Shown one piece after another: positions 36,534 to 46,100 of a DNA stretch of 64,000 bases (positions within the stretch are counted from its first letter, which is position 1; every line of letters begins with the position of its first letter). Origin of the DNA: Bacteroidota bacterium (GTDB taxonomy: Bacteria; Bacteroidota; Bacteroidia; Bacteroidales; GCA-2748055); contig JAAEOI010000376.1 of NCBI GenBank assembly GCA_024244665.1, positions 18,501-82,500 of the forward strand. Reading direction: 5' to 3'. The position numbers were made by a program, and so were the translations under genes. The notes under the pieces were generated by a model. The model saw only the letters and a list, made by a program, of their open reading frames with translations, had not been told where the DNA came from and ran no database searches.

Positions 36534-38857
36534 CTTAACTTGGCAGCGAGGTTTTTGGTAAACCTATTCAGATTCTCCATGGTCTCCTCATCCAGTTTCT
36601 CGGCTTTGATATTCCCGCTATTTACCTCCTCAAGGAATTTGGAACCCAGGATCGCACGGGAGAAGTTGTTGACTTTCAGGTATTCGGAGTTATTCACAGT
36701 AATTCCTTCACGAACCTTGACGATGTGTTTCTTGAAATCGATGGTTGAGAAGAGATCCTCCGGATCAGGGAAATTCTCCATGAAGATCATTTGCTCCTTT
36801 CCAAGGTCAATCTTATTATCAAACAGATCTTTCATCAGGCGGTCATGAATCGACTGCTCTTCAGTGTTCCCGAAATTAAGAATGATGTAATCAAGCCCCC
36901 ATCCGATGAGGATGTTGACCATCATCGGAATACTGTCGGCTCCCGAGGCCGGAAGGAAGTAGCAATCCTTTTTAAAACCGGTGAGGGTGTTGATGGCCTT
37001 CAGAAAATAGTAGGTGGCCAGGTCCTTGACAATAACATTGTTGAATGATTTGACTATCTCCTGCTGGCTTAGCCTGGCCCCCATGGTTGAGTAAATGGGG
37101 GAGAGGGTATCGGCCGTGGCAGCTTTCAGGGTGCTGGCACTGAAAACCAGGGTCTCACTTCTCATGTCATCCTCGATGGCCCTCTGAACGGCAAGGATGC
37201 GGTATAGTTTGTTGACGTCAATCAGATGGGGTGAATGGGTGGTGTAGACGATCTGCATCTGTTGTCGGATATCATCGAAAACTTTGAGAACATCCTCCTG
37301 TGCCCGAGCATGAAGGCTTACACCCGGCTCATCGATGAGCAGGACTTTATTTTTCATGTATTCATTCATGGCTGTTGCCTTCAGCTCAAGGAAAAATGAG
37401 AGAAACCACCTTACACCCCTGCTTCTTTGTTTTGGATATAAGCGTTCTCTCTCATCCTTGATCCAAAACTCGATGAATGGTTTCCCGCTCTTCTCAGGAT
37501 TGGTGTGGTCGTAGTGGGACAGTTCAAAATTGATCTTGATTTTATTCTTCTTCCCCACATTCTGTCGCCAGAAATCCTGGAAATTCAGGGTAAGTTCTCC
37601 GTTCAGGTTCTCGATCTTCTGCTTCAGGATTCTGCTGGATGGTTGTTGAAAGAAAGAGTATTCCAATCCGGTAATAGTCAGGAAGTTGATGGCAGCCTTA
37701 TAGCCTTCTGCCCGTTTGTTTGCCCTGATAATATCCTCCAGGTCGATTCGGTTGGGAAGCAATGAACTGAAGTCTTCGAAGAGCTCAAACTCGGGGAGGA
37801 CCTTGAATAACTCGTTGGCCAGATCCTTTGAATCCAGGTATTTGTTGCGTAATTCAATCTCTTTTTCGGCCGATTTCATTGCACTTTCGAAGTTCATACC
37901 GTCAAACACAAATTCCAGACCCAGAAGGTGGGTATCATAGGACCGTTTCAGGGTTTGTATGTCATCCTTCAGTCTTTCAATATCGGCACGATTAATCTCC
38001 TCCCTGATCTCGGCAGCTCTCTGCTCCTTGTCACTGGAGTACATCCCGGTCAACTGAAGGATATCTCTCAACGTCTCCTGACATGTGGTCAGTTCCTTGC
38101 TTTGTTCATCAATTTGCAGATTCAGTTCCTCCAGGTTCCGGCTGGCATCTGTCTTTAATTTCAGGCCTTTCAGGATTGCCCGTTTTCCATCAAGATGCTT
38201 TTTTTTCAGGGTGAGGGCCTCATTCAGCTTAATAAGCATCTCCTCCTCCAAATCCAGCTCTTCTTTGGTCTCCTCCCGCTTTTCCCGGGAAGAGAACTTC
38301 CTGCTCCCGCGTTTAAGTTCGCTGATCCTCTGTTTCACAGAGTCAACCTTCTCCAGGGTCAGTCCATGTTCATCCGATGCTTTGTCAACTGCAGCAGACG
38401 CATTAGCCACCTCCCTGTTCATCTCTTCAAGCTTTCTCAGGGTCTCGTTTTCCCGCTCTCTGATGTGCTCCAGGGTTTCATCGAAGATATCCTTGAGTTC
38501 TGCCTCCATCTTCAGGAAAGAATCCATATCATCTTCCCATACTCTGCTTATAGAGATGTTCTCCAGGCTTCCCAGTACCTGCCTGACCTTGGGATTGAGT
38601 TTTTTTATCTCGATGCGGTGATTCATCTCCTTCAGAGAGAATTTGAACTGGCAGGTTATCTTTGGAAGGGAGAGGTCGCTCCGCAGCATGTCCTCGATGA
38701 GCTGTCCGTCGTGAAATGCCTTCAATCCTTCCAGGATCGATGTTTTCCCCGATTCGTTCTGGCCGATCAGGCTTGTGATGTTGTCATGAGCCAGTTGTTG
38801 CCAACCTGTGTCCACAATGGATCTGAAATTCTGAATCCGAAAGCCTATTAATTGCAT
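36530..38857 (-). CDS. OLD/RecF-like AAA ATPase with coiled coil and degenerate TOPRIM-like end
   Basis: 775 residues from ATG 38857; a TTG at 38875 would overlap the upstream stop. The N-terminus MQLIGFRIQNFRSI and the Walker A GQNESGKTS (residues 32-40) are of the AAA_15/RecF type. Residues about 130-300 are strongly charged coiled coil. The second half of the ATPase carries the signature-like RSRGVRWFLSFFLEL, Walker B VLLIDEPGVSLH (about residue 505) and the His of YTTHSPHLID (about 538). The last 180 residues lie where OLD nucleases have a TOPRIM domain, but the expected VEG-xxE and DxD acids appear as IVKDLATYYFLKA and IILNFGNT, so nuclease activity is doubtful. Third gene of the SpoIIE operon. 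Confidence 0.8.
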   Translation of the reverse strand: MQLIGFRIQNFRSIVDTGWQQLAHDNITSLIGQNESGKTSILEGLKAFHDGQLIEDMLRSDLSLPKITCQFKFSLKEMNHRIEIKKLNPKVRQVLGSLENISISRVWEDDMDSFLKMEAELKDIFDETLEHIRERENETLRKLEEMNREVANASAAVDKASDEHGLTLEKVDSVKQRISELKRGSRKFSSREKREETKEELDLEEEMLIKLNEALTLKKKHLDGKRAILKGLKLKTDASRNLEELNLQIDEQSKELTTCQETLRDILQLTGMYSSDKEQRAAEIREEINRADIERLKDDIQTLKRSYDTHLLGLEFVFDGMNFESAMKSAEKEIELRNKYLDSKDLANELFKVLPEFELFEDFSSLLPNRIDLEDIIRANKRAEGYKAAINFLTITGLEYSFFQQPSSRILKQKIENLNGELTLNFQDFWRQNVGKKNKIKINFELSHYDHTNPEKSGKPFIEFWIKDERERLYPKQRSRGVRWFLSFFLELKATAMNEYMKNKVLLIDEPGVSLHARAQEDVLKVFDDIRQQMQIVYTTHSPHLIDVNKLYRILAVQRAIEDDMRSETLVFSASTLKAATADTLSPIYSTMGARLSQQEIVKSFNNVIVKDLATYYFLKAINTLTGFKKDCYFLPASGADSIPMMVNILIGWGLDYIILNFGNTEEQSIHDRLMKDLFDNKIDLGKEQMIFMENFPDPEDLFSTIDFKKHIVKVREGITVNNSEYLKVNNFSRAILGSKFLEEVNSGNIKAEKLDEETMENLNRFTKNLAAKLR

Positions 38858-38867
38858 GTTTGTGTAA

Positions 38868-39671
38868 TTAGACAAATTTTACTCCGAAAACCAGGATATC
38901 ATCGATCTGGGATTCATCTCCCATCCAGGATTTCATGGTTTGCTCCAAGACCTTCTTCTGTTGCACCATGCTTTTGTCCGATATACTGATCAGCAACTCT
39001 TTCATCGGTCCGTACTTGAACTTTTTATTCAGGTGACCGCCAAACTGATCTGCGTATCCATCAGAAAAAATATATACAATATCATCCTGTTTTAGTTGCA
39101 ATGTATGGTTACTGAATGACTCCTCTTCTATGGCATTGATACCCACTGGCATCTTATTCGCTTTAATTTCGGTGAGTACTTTCTTCCGTATGTGGTAGAG
39201 CGGATTATTGGCCCCGGAGTATTGCAACTCGCGGGTTTCAGTATTGTATACAAGCAGTGCCATATCCATAGCATCCTTATTCTCCATATCCTTGCCCTGC
39301 TGGTGAAGGGCATTCATGACTCTCTCCCTGAGCAGGTTGAGGATGGTGGCGGGTTTGCAGGACCCCTTGGCACTAAGAATTTCATTCAGGAAAGAGACCC
39401 CCATTATACTGAGAAGGGCACCGGGTACACCGTGTCCTGTACAATCACCGGCTGCGATGATAATCAGCTCATCTTTCCTTGTACAGTAGTAGAAATCACC
39501 ACTTACGATATCCCTGGGCTTGAAAAACAGGAAGTAATCTGAAAGAATGTTTTGCAGATAGCGTTGACTGGGCAGGATAGCCTCTTGAATAAAGCTGGCA
39601 TATTTCAGGCTGGCAAGCAGCTCTCTTCGCTGTTCCAGCAGTGTCTCTCTGCTTAGCTCTTTCTCTTTCAC
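38868..39671 (-). CDS. Stand-alone SpoIIE/PP2C-type serine phosphatase
   Basis: 267 residues from GTG 39671, overlapping the upstream stop as GTGA. A short N-terminal helix (residues 5-35) is followed by the SpoIIE domain: KPRDIVSGDFYY, GDCTGHGVPGALLS (Asp76), SDGYADQFGG and the final SQIDDILVFG, providing the metal-binding Asp residues. It has no sensor or membrane part, so its input probably comes from the sensor encoded just upstream, which carries the same catalytic domain. Likely targets are phospho-Ser/Thr regulators of the anti-sigma antagonist or SiaC type; siaC lies at the far end of the operon. Confidence 0.88.
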   Translation of the reverse strand: MKEKELSRETLLEQRRELLASLKYASFIQEAILPSQRYLQNILSDYFLFFKPRDIVSGDFYYCTRKDELIIIAAGDCTGHGVPGALLSIMGVSFLNEILSAKGSCKPATILNLLRERVMNALHQQGKDMENKDAMDMALLVYNTETRELQYSGANNPLYHIRKKVLTEIKANKMPVGINAIEEESFSNHTLQLKQDDIVYIFSDGYADQFGGHLNKKFKYGPMKELLISISDKSMVQQKKVLEQTMKSWMGDESQIDDILVFGVKFV

Positions 39672-42600
39672 TGCGGATTGATTCTTAGTCCCATAACAAG
39701 GATATCGTCAATCTGGCTGATTTCACCCATCCATTCAATTAATACCCTTTCAAGTGCTGCCCCCTGTTCGTTAATGGGAACAGATTGCAGATCCAATAAT
39801 AACTTCTTAAAGTTCCTGGACATAAATTTCTTACCCTTCGGCCCTCCGAACTGGTCCAGGAATCCATCCGAGAACATATAGATGTTATAGCCTTCATCCT
39901 TGAAGGTGGTGGCGTTGAATTGCATTTTCTTTTCGGAGACCCCGATGGGCATCTGGTCGGCCCTGAACTGTATCAGCATGTTCTCTTCGTCATGAATGGA
40001 ACCCCTGGGCAGATCAAGTTCCTCTCCCTTATTTAGTTTTGTCTTCTCACTACGTTTTAGTTTCCTGACCACGTAAAGGGGGTTATAGGCACCGGAATAC
40101 TGGATCTTCTGATTCTTCATATCAATCGAGATCATGGCCAGGTCCATTCCGTCCTTGATTGTATCCATCTTACTTCCTCCCGACCGCTCCAGGGATGAAA
40201 TCACATGTTCGCGGAGGGCCTCCATGATCTCATCGGTACTGGAAATCTCCGATTTGATCACAATTTCATCCAGGAAGGTCATACCGAGCATACTCATAAA
40301 AGCTCCCGGCACACCATGGCCGGTGCAATCGGCAGCAACGATCAGCATTTTGTTATCTCTTTCTCCCATCCAGTAGAAATCACCGCTTACGATATCTCTG
40401 GGCCGGAAAAGGATGAAATGATCAATGTTGTGCTCCTTCATCAGGCGGTCGGACGGCAGCAGGGCACGCTGAATCCGGCTGGCATATTCAATGCTATCTG
40501 TAAGTTCCTCCTTCTGTTTCCGGATCTCTGCGGTCCGCTCCTGGATTACCCCTTCCAGCCTCAGGTTTTCCTGGGTGAGCCGTTGGGTATAGAGCCTGAT
40601 GATGACATATACCAGCAGTCCAGACAGCAGGATATAGCCGATAATGGCTACAATGGTGGCATACCATGGCCTGTTGATCACAAAGGAATAGCTGGCAGAC
40701 TCACTTTCCTTGCCGTACACGTTTTTTGCCTTGACCTGCAGGGTATATCTCCCGTATTTAAGATTGGTGAACTCCTTGAAGGAGACTCTGTGCCACTCGG
40801 ACCATGATTTACTGAAGCCCGTCAGCAAGTAACTGTACTGCAGCTTGTCCTCCTGCTCAAAATAGGGTGCTGCCCAGTGGAATTCTATATTGTTGTACCT
40901 GAATTTGATAAAAGGTTGTGTATCCTCCTCCTGGAAGAGTTCGATAGATCGTTCCCCCAGCATGTTCACCGTGAAGTTTGCCCCGTTGAAAAGGACCGAA
41001 TCATTTTCGATCACCACCTTTCGTATCAGGGTCTGGAAGGGAAGTGAGTCATTTCTGGAGAAGGACTTGTCAAAATGGTAGAGCTCGTCCGATTTGCTGA
41101 ACCAGACCCCGTTTTCGGGATCACTGAAAAACACTTCGGCAGAGGCGGCAGACGAAAGCCTCTGGAAGGGCTTCTCGCTGATTACCTCGAAATGGTCTCC
41201 CTTTTTCCGGGTCCTCATCTCGGTCCATCCCCGGAATTCGTTTTCAAAGGAGAACCAGTAGTCCCCGTCATGATCCCGGTGGAAAGTCCGTATGATATTG
41301 GACCCCGGGGGCAGCACGGTGTTAAAGAGTGAATCGGGAACAAACTTCTCAAGGAAATAGTTGAATCGGTAAAAACCGTTTCTGGTACCGACCAGGAGAT
41401 CTCTCTTCTCCGGGTTGAGGAAAACGATATTGTCCTCCTTGGCCGGGAGCCCGTTACCGCCCGAAAAGGTTTTCACCGTGGCCTCCTGTGAAAGTGCTAT
41501 ATCAATCTGAATTACTTTAAGAGGTGTGGAAACCCAGAGATATCCGTAGCGGTCCCTGGCCATGTGATATATCTCGTCATGCACATCACGATAGCGGTAG
41601 ATCTCCTTCCATTTCCCCTGGGAATACTGCAGTGCCACCACTTGCAAATAACCGGTATAGATCACATCGGGTCTTTCCGGGTCTGAAAGGATGTAGCGGC
41701 CTGCAATGTCCGCCAGGTCCACCGGATCCTCAGACGGATCGGACAGTTGGTCCTTAAGATTAGTCACCTGCAGCTTGTTGTCGATAATAAAAATATCAGT
41801 GAAAGTTGAGGCCAGCAGCATCGTTCTGCCCGGAGTGGGCTCAAATAGCTGCAGGTCATGAACTTCGGAGGGAATATCTGTCAGTTTCTGGAATTCAGTA
41901 TTTGATGATGATGAAGTTTTGAAATATAGTCCGCTCATGGTTGAGATGAAGAGCTGTCCGTTGAAATGGACAATATCGTTAATCAGGTTTTTAAAACCGG
42001 AACTCTCCTTAAATACCCTGAAGGGATTGTTGGCCTCAATCTTGCTGATCCCTTCCCAGTGTGCGATCCAGACAGGACCGGTTCCATTGAGCTGATCATC
42101 GGAATAGACATGTGCAATGGTGTTCTCGATCAGACCTTCCGAATCGGAGATGATCTCTTTTACCTTTCCATCCATGTCCAGGATGTAGAGTCCGTTGGAG
42201 TAAGTACACACCAGGATATTCTGATCCAGGAGCTGCATGTAGGTAACCCCGTTCAAGCGCAGTTCATCCATCAGTTCAGGGCTCAGGAATCTGTCATTTA
42301 CCTCCCCGCTCACAGTATTCAGCAGAAAAACACCACTTACCATGGTACTGACCAGGAAGTGATCATTATCGAACCGAAAGAGACCTGAAATCGATTTCTC
42401 CCGGAAGAAATCCCCCCCCGGAATTGTTTCAAAATGCTCTCCTTCATAGACCATTAAGCCTTTTCCCCAATCCAGGTTATAGAGTGTGTTTTCCACAAAA
42501 AAGCTGTGATATGGGTCCTCTGGGGTGTCAATAACTGTAACTTCTCCAAGATGAGGGTCATAAACGAAAAGTGCTGCATGGGCACAGAACCAGGTCCTTC

Positions 42601-43024
42601 CTTCAATAAAATAGGTTTTCCATACCACCATACTGGGAACTCTGTTTCTAAGGGTGGAGTCGTAAAGTGAGCGGAACTGGAGATTACCGGTTTGATCAGG
42701 TTCGAGCAGACCGAAATCACCCTCAGCTCCCACATATACAGTTCCATCATCTCCAGTTGCCAGTGAATAAACGGGAACGTTATTGGGTATGGGGATACTT
42801 CGCCACGATACCCCGTCATACTCCAGGACGCCCTTTTCATGGTTCCCTACGTAGACCACACCACGGTGATCCTGTGTAATGCACCAGTTCTGTTCATTTC
42901 CGCCCGTTTCATGATAGGGATAATTTGTAATGATGGGAACGCCATATTTATTGGGCTGTGCCTGAATAGAGAGAGCAGGCAAAAGCCAGATGACATACAG
43001 TACAGGAATGAATCGATACCTCAT
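39668..43024 (-). CDS. Transmembrane sensor: beta-propeller, Y_Y_Y and SpoIIE phosphatase
   Basis: 1118 residues. Signal peptide (MRYRFIPVLYVIWLLPALSI), then about 650 residues of two-component-regulator-type propeller blades (DHRGVVYVGNHEKGVLEYDG, DRYGYLWVSTPLKVIQID), a Y_Y_Y domain around 695-770 (HWAAPYFEQEDKLQYSYLLT, KYGRYTLQVKAKN), one membrane helix near 780-803, a coiled linker and a cytosolic SpoIIE domain (RPRDIVSGDFYW, DCTGHGVPGAF, SDGFLDQFGG, SQIDDILVMG). So a periplasmic signal should control a cytosolic Ser/Thr phosphatase instead of a histidine kinase. First gene of the four-gene operon; divergent from the C25 peptidase gene with a 138-base gap. Confidence 0.9.
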   Translation of the reverse strand: MRYRFIPVLYVIWLLPALSIQAQPNKYGVPIITNYPYHETGGNEQNWCITQDHRGVVYVGNHEKGVLEYDGVSWRSIPIPNNVPVYSLATGDDGTVYVGAEGDFGLLEPDQTGNLQFRSLYDSTLRNRVPSMVVWKTYFIEGRTWFCAHAALFVYDPHLGEVTVIDTPEDPYHSFFVENTLYNLDWGKGLMVYEGEHFETIPGGDFFREKSISGLFRFDNDHFLVSTMVSGVFLLNTVSGEVNDRFLSPELMDELRLNGVTYMQLLDQNILVCTYSNGLYILDMDGKVKEIISDSEGLIENTIAHVYSDDQLNGTGPVWIAHWEGISKIEANNPFRVFKESSGFKNLINDIVHFNGQLFISTMSGLYFKTSSSSNTEFQKLTDIPSEVHDLQLFEPTPGRTMLLASTFTDIFIIDNKLQVTNLKDQLSDPSEDPVDLADIAGRYILSDPERPDVIYTGYLQVVALQYSQGKWKEIYRYRDVHDEIYHMARDRYGYLWVSTPLKVIQIDIALSQEATVKTFSGGNGLPAKEDNIVFLNPEKRDLLVGTRNGFYRFNYFLEKFVPDSLFNTVLPPGSNIIRTFHRDHDGDYWFSFENEFRGWTEMRTRKKGDHFEVISEKPFQRLSSAASAEVFFSDPENGVWFSKSDELYHFDKSFSRNDSLPFQTLIRKVVIENDSVLFNGANFTVNMLGERSIELFQEEDTQPFIKFRYNNIEFHWAAPYFEQEDKLQYSYLLTGFSKSWSEWHRVSFKEFTNLKYGRYTLQVKAKNVYGKESESASYSFVINRPWYATIVAIIGYILLSGLLVYVIIRLYTQRLTQENLRLEGVIQERTAEIRKQKEELTDSIEYASRIQRALLPSDRLMKEHNIDHFILFRPRDIVSGDFYWMGERDNKMLIVAADCTGHGVPGAFMSMLGMTFLDEIVIKSEISSTDEIMEALREHVISSLERSGGSKMDTIKDGMDLAMISIDMKNQKIQYSGAYNPLYVVRKLKRSEKTKLNKGEELDLPRGSIHDEENMLIQFRADQMPIGVSEKKMQFNATTFKDEGYNIYMFSDGFLDQFGGPKGKKFMSRNFKKLLLDLQSVPINEQGAALERVLIEWMGEISQIDDILVMGLRINPQ

Positions 43025-43162
43025 AAAGGTGATTTAAAACATTCTAAAATATTGAAAATATGTGGTTCTATGTGCAGGAAATACTCTTTTTTATCACCAA
43101 TCTGCAACCTAAAACCTCTATATTGGTCAATTAACTATCCGGACCTCCCAACGGATCTGCAA

Positions 43163-46100
43163 ATGAGGCCTTATCTGACCATATGGATTTTGCTGTTCAG
43201 TTTTCTGATTACACCTGGAAAACTTTGGGGAGAGGAGCGCCCGGTGAAGCTCTCAACCTCAGCGGAGAAAGGCTTTACAAAACTTGTGTTTGATGGAAGA
43301 GATTTTCACTTTGAAGCAGCTATAGATCAGGTCATTCTTACCAATCAGGAGTTCGGATATCAGTTCAGTTCCATCGAAATTACGGGTTTTTACCTGAATG
43401 GTGAGCCCGGATCCCCGGCACTTCCTCTTAGCTCTCTTCTTTTTGAAGCACCTGATCTTAAGAGGCGGCATATCCGGGTTGAACTCCTGGATTCCGTGGT
43501 TTTCGACCTGGAAGAGATGGGAGTCACAGGAATCATTTCACCTGTGCACCAGGAGACCAGGAAGGGAAGTCCCAATCCGGGATTATTGATCGACAGTGCC
43601 GTTTATCTCCTTGATGAATGGCTGGGTGGACCAGTCATCAGGGTGGAGTATGAGGGCAGGATGAGGGGCCTTGAGATGTGCAACCTTCATTTCAGCCCGG
43701 TCCAATACAATCCGGTACGCAAGCAGCTTAAAGTCTACAGCAGGGTTCGCTGTATCATTGAGAGTGGTCGGGTTCAAGCTGTTCCGGGACTGGCTGACGG
43801 GGCATTCTCAAATCTATTCGGGCGGGTGGTGCGCCAGGATAACATTACTGTTCAGAAGGCAGTGGAGGCGGAGCGGCCCATGACCCTGGTGATCCTTTCA
43901 GACACCATCTTCAGGGAGGCCTTGCAGCCCCTGGTGGAGTGGAAGTCACGAAAGGGCTTCCGGGTGGTGGAGGCTTACCGGCACGACAGTCTGGCCGGAG
44001 GAACACGTAAGACCATGAAAGCATACCTGGAAACCCTGTACCATTATCCGCCGGATGGGATTGCTCCACCCACCTATCTGCTGATTGTGGGCGATGTGGA
44101 ACATATTCCGCTTTCACAATATTCTGGCCAGGTTACAGACCTTTATTATGCCACATACGACGGTGAGGGAGATTATATCCCTGACCTTTTTTACGGAAGG
44201 ATATCTGTTGCCTCTCCCAAGCAGCTTGAGGGTGTGGTGGAAAAGATACTGGAGTATGAGCAGCACCTCTTTCCCGATCCCTCATTCCTGGAGCGTTCGG
44301 TGCTGATTGCCGGAGTAGATGGTGTCTATGCGGGCACCTATGGTAACGGGCAAATCAACTATGCAGGGGCATACTATCTGAATGCCGGCATGGGCCGTGA
44401 AGCTTATCTTTTCCCGTATCCGGAGTCGCATACGAGCGGAGGGGAGATCATAGGGCTGATTTCGGGCGGGGTTGGTTTTGTCAACTACACGGGTCATGGC
44501 CTGACCGACAGGTGGGAGGATCCTGCCTTCACCACCGGACATATTGATCAGTTGCAGAACCAGGGGATGTACCCTGTGATGATCGGCAACGGGTGCGAAA
44601 CCAACCGGTTTTCCGTCGGGGAGTGTTTCGCTGAGGCACTGGTGAGGGCACCGGGAAAAGGAGCCCTTGCCTACATCGGGTGCACCAATGACTCATACTG
44701 GGATGAGGATTATTACTGGTCTGTCGGGCTCGGGGCCATATCTTCAAATCCTGGTTATGAAGTGACTACCCAGGGTTATTTCGATAAAGTATTTCACACC
44801 CACGGCGAAGCTCATGAGCTCTGGACACCCTCACTGGGTGAAATGATCTTCGGTGGAAATATGGCTGTCCAGCAGAGTTCAACACATCGGAAACAGTTTT
44901 ACTGGGAGATCTACCAGCTTGCAGGGGATCCCTCAATCGTACCCTGGTTCAGTCAGCCGGCAAAGCAGCAGGTAATCCATCCTTCAGCGATCCCTGCAGG
45001 TGTGCAAAGGGTGGATGTTCGGTGTGATCCATACAGTTATGTGGCACTCTCGCATGAGGGCCGCCTCCTTGACGCAAGACATGCTGACCCTGGTGGATTT
45101 GTCACGCTGTGGTTCGATACGATCTCTTCCGGAGCACTGGATCTGATGGTTACAGGTGATGCGCATCAGCCATATTCCAGTCAGGTTGAACTGGGCAATA
45201 GAAGCGGATCCTATCTGGATTTGCTGGGCCACAAATTTGCAGGCGAATCCCATGAAGAGGACGGGCTGCTTACACCTGGAGAGGAGGTATCACTATCCCT
45301 TGAGTTGATGAACAGGGGAGTAGAGGCAATAGTGGGGGATACCCTGTTGCTTACCTGGGATCAAAACAGTCTTATCGTTTCAGATTCCCTCTACCCTATA
45401 GACCTGCTTGCAGCCGGTGATACCCTTGTGCTATCGGAAGTATTTCGTTTTCAAGCCGGTCACTACACGGCCGATCAGTCCAGCCTGGTTCTGGGGGTCG
45501 GGCTTTCGGGCGGAGGCCCCCGCCTCTTTATCCCGGAAGTTGTAAGTGCTCCCAAACTGGTTTCAAATGGAATTCTTTGGGACGACAGGCCCCTGGGGAA
45601 CGGAAATGGTATCGTAGAGCCGGGCGAGCGGCTTCTTTGCAGATGGAGACTGCAAAACAACGGGCACTTCAAAACAGGGGAGATCACTGGCAGGGAATAC
45701 AATTCGGAACAGTCCCTATTTTCACAGATCCATTTTGATCATATCCCGCTTATCCACCCCGGAGAGGAAGCGGATCTGCAATTCTCCTTTCAGGTGGCTG
45801 ATTCTGGAGAAGGAGACTGTCTGAGCGGATATCTAAGTGCGGGAGACATCTATTCTCTTGTTGAGGATAGCCTGATGCTGAGTATCGGTCGCCATTTTGA
45901 AGATTTCAGCCGGGGAGTTGCCGACAGCTACCCTTTCGAGAACAGATCACCCATCGGGTGGCAGGTGGAGCAGGGCAGTGCACATTCACAAGACAAAGCA
46001 TTAAGGTCAGGGAGAGTTTCTCACAGCCAGGTCTCTTCCATCTCCCTTCAGTTTACTACCTCAGAAGTGGATACACTGAGTTTTTATTACCGGGTATCTT

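Noticed and set aside
42839..43162. Upstream extension of the C25 peptidase frame
   Set aside because: It runs into the divergent sensor gene, and a clear signal peptide starts at ATG 43163.
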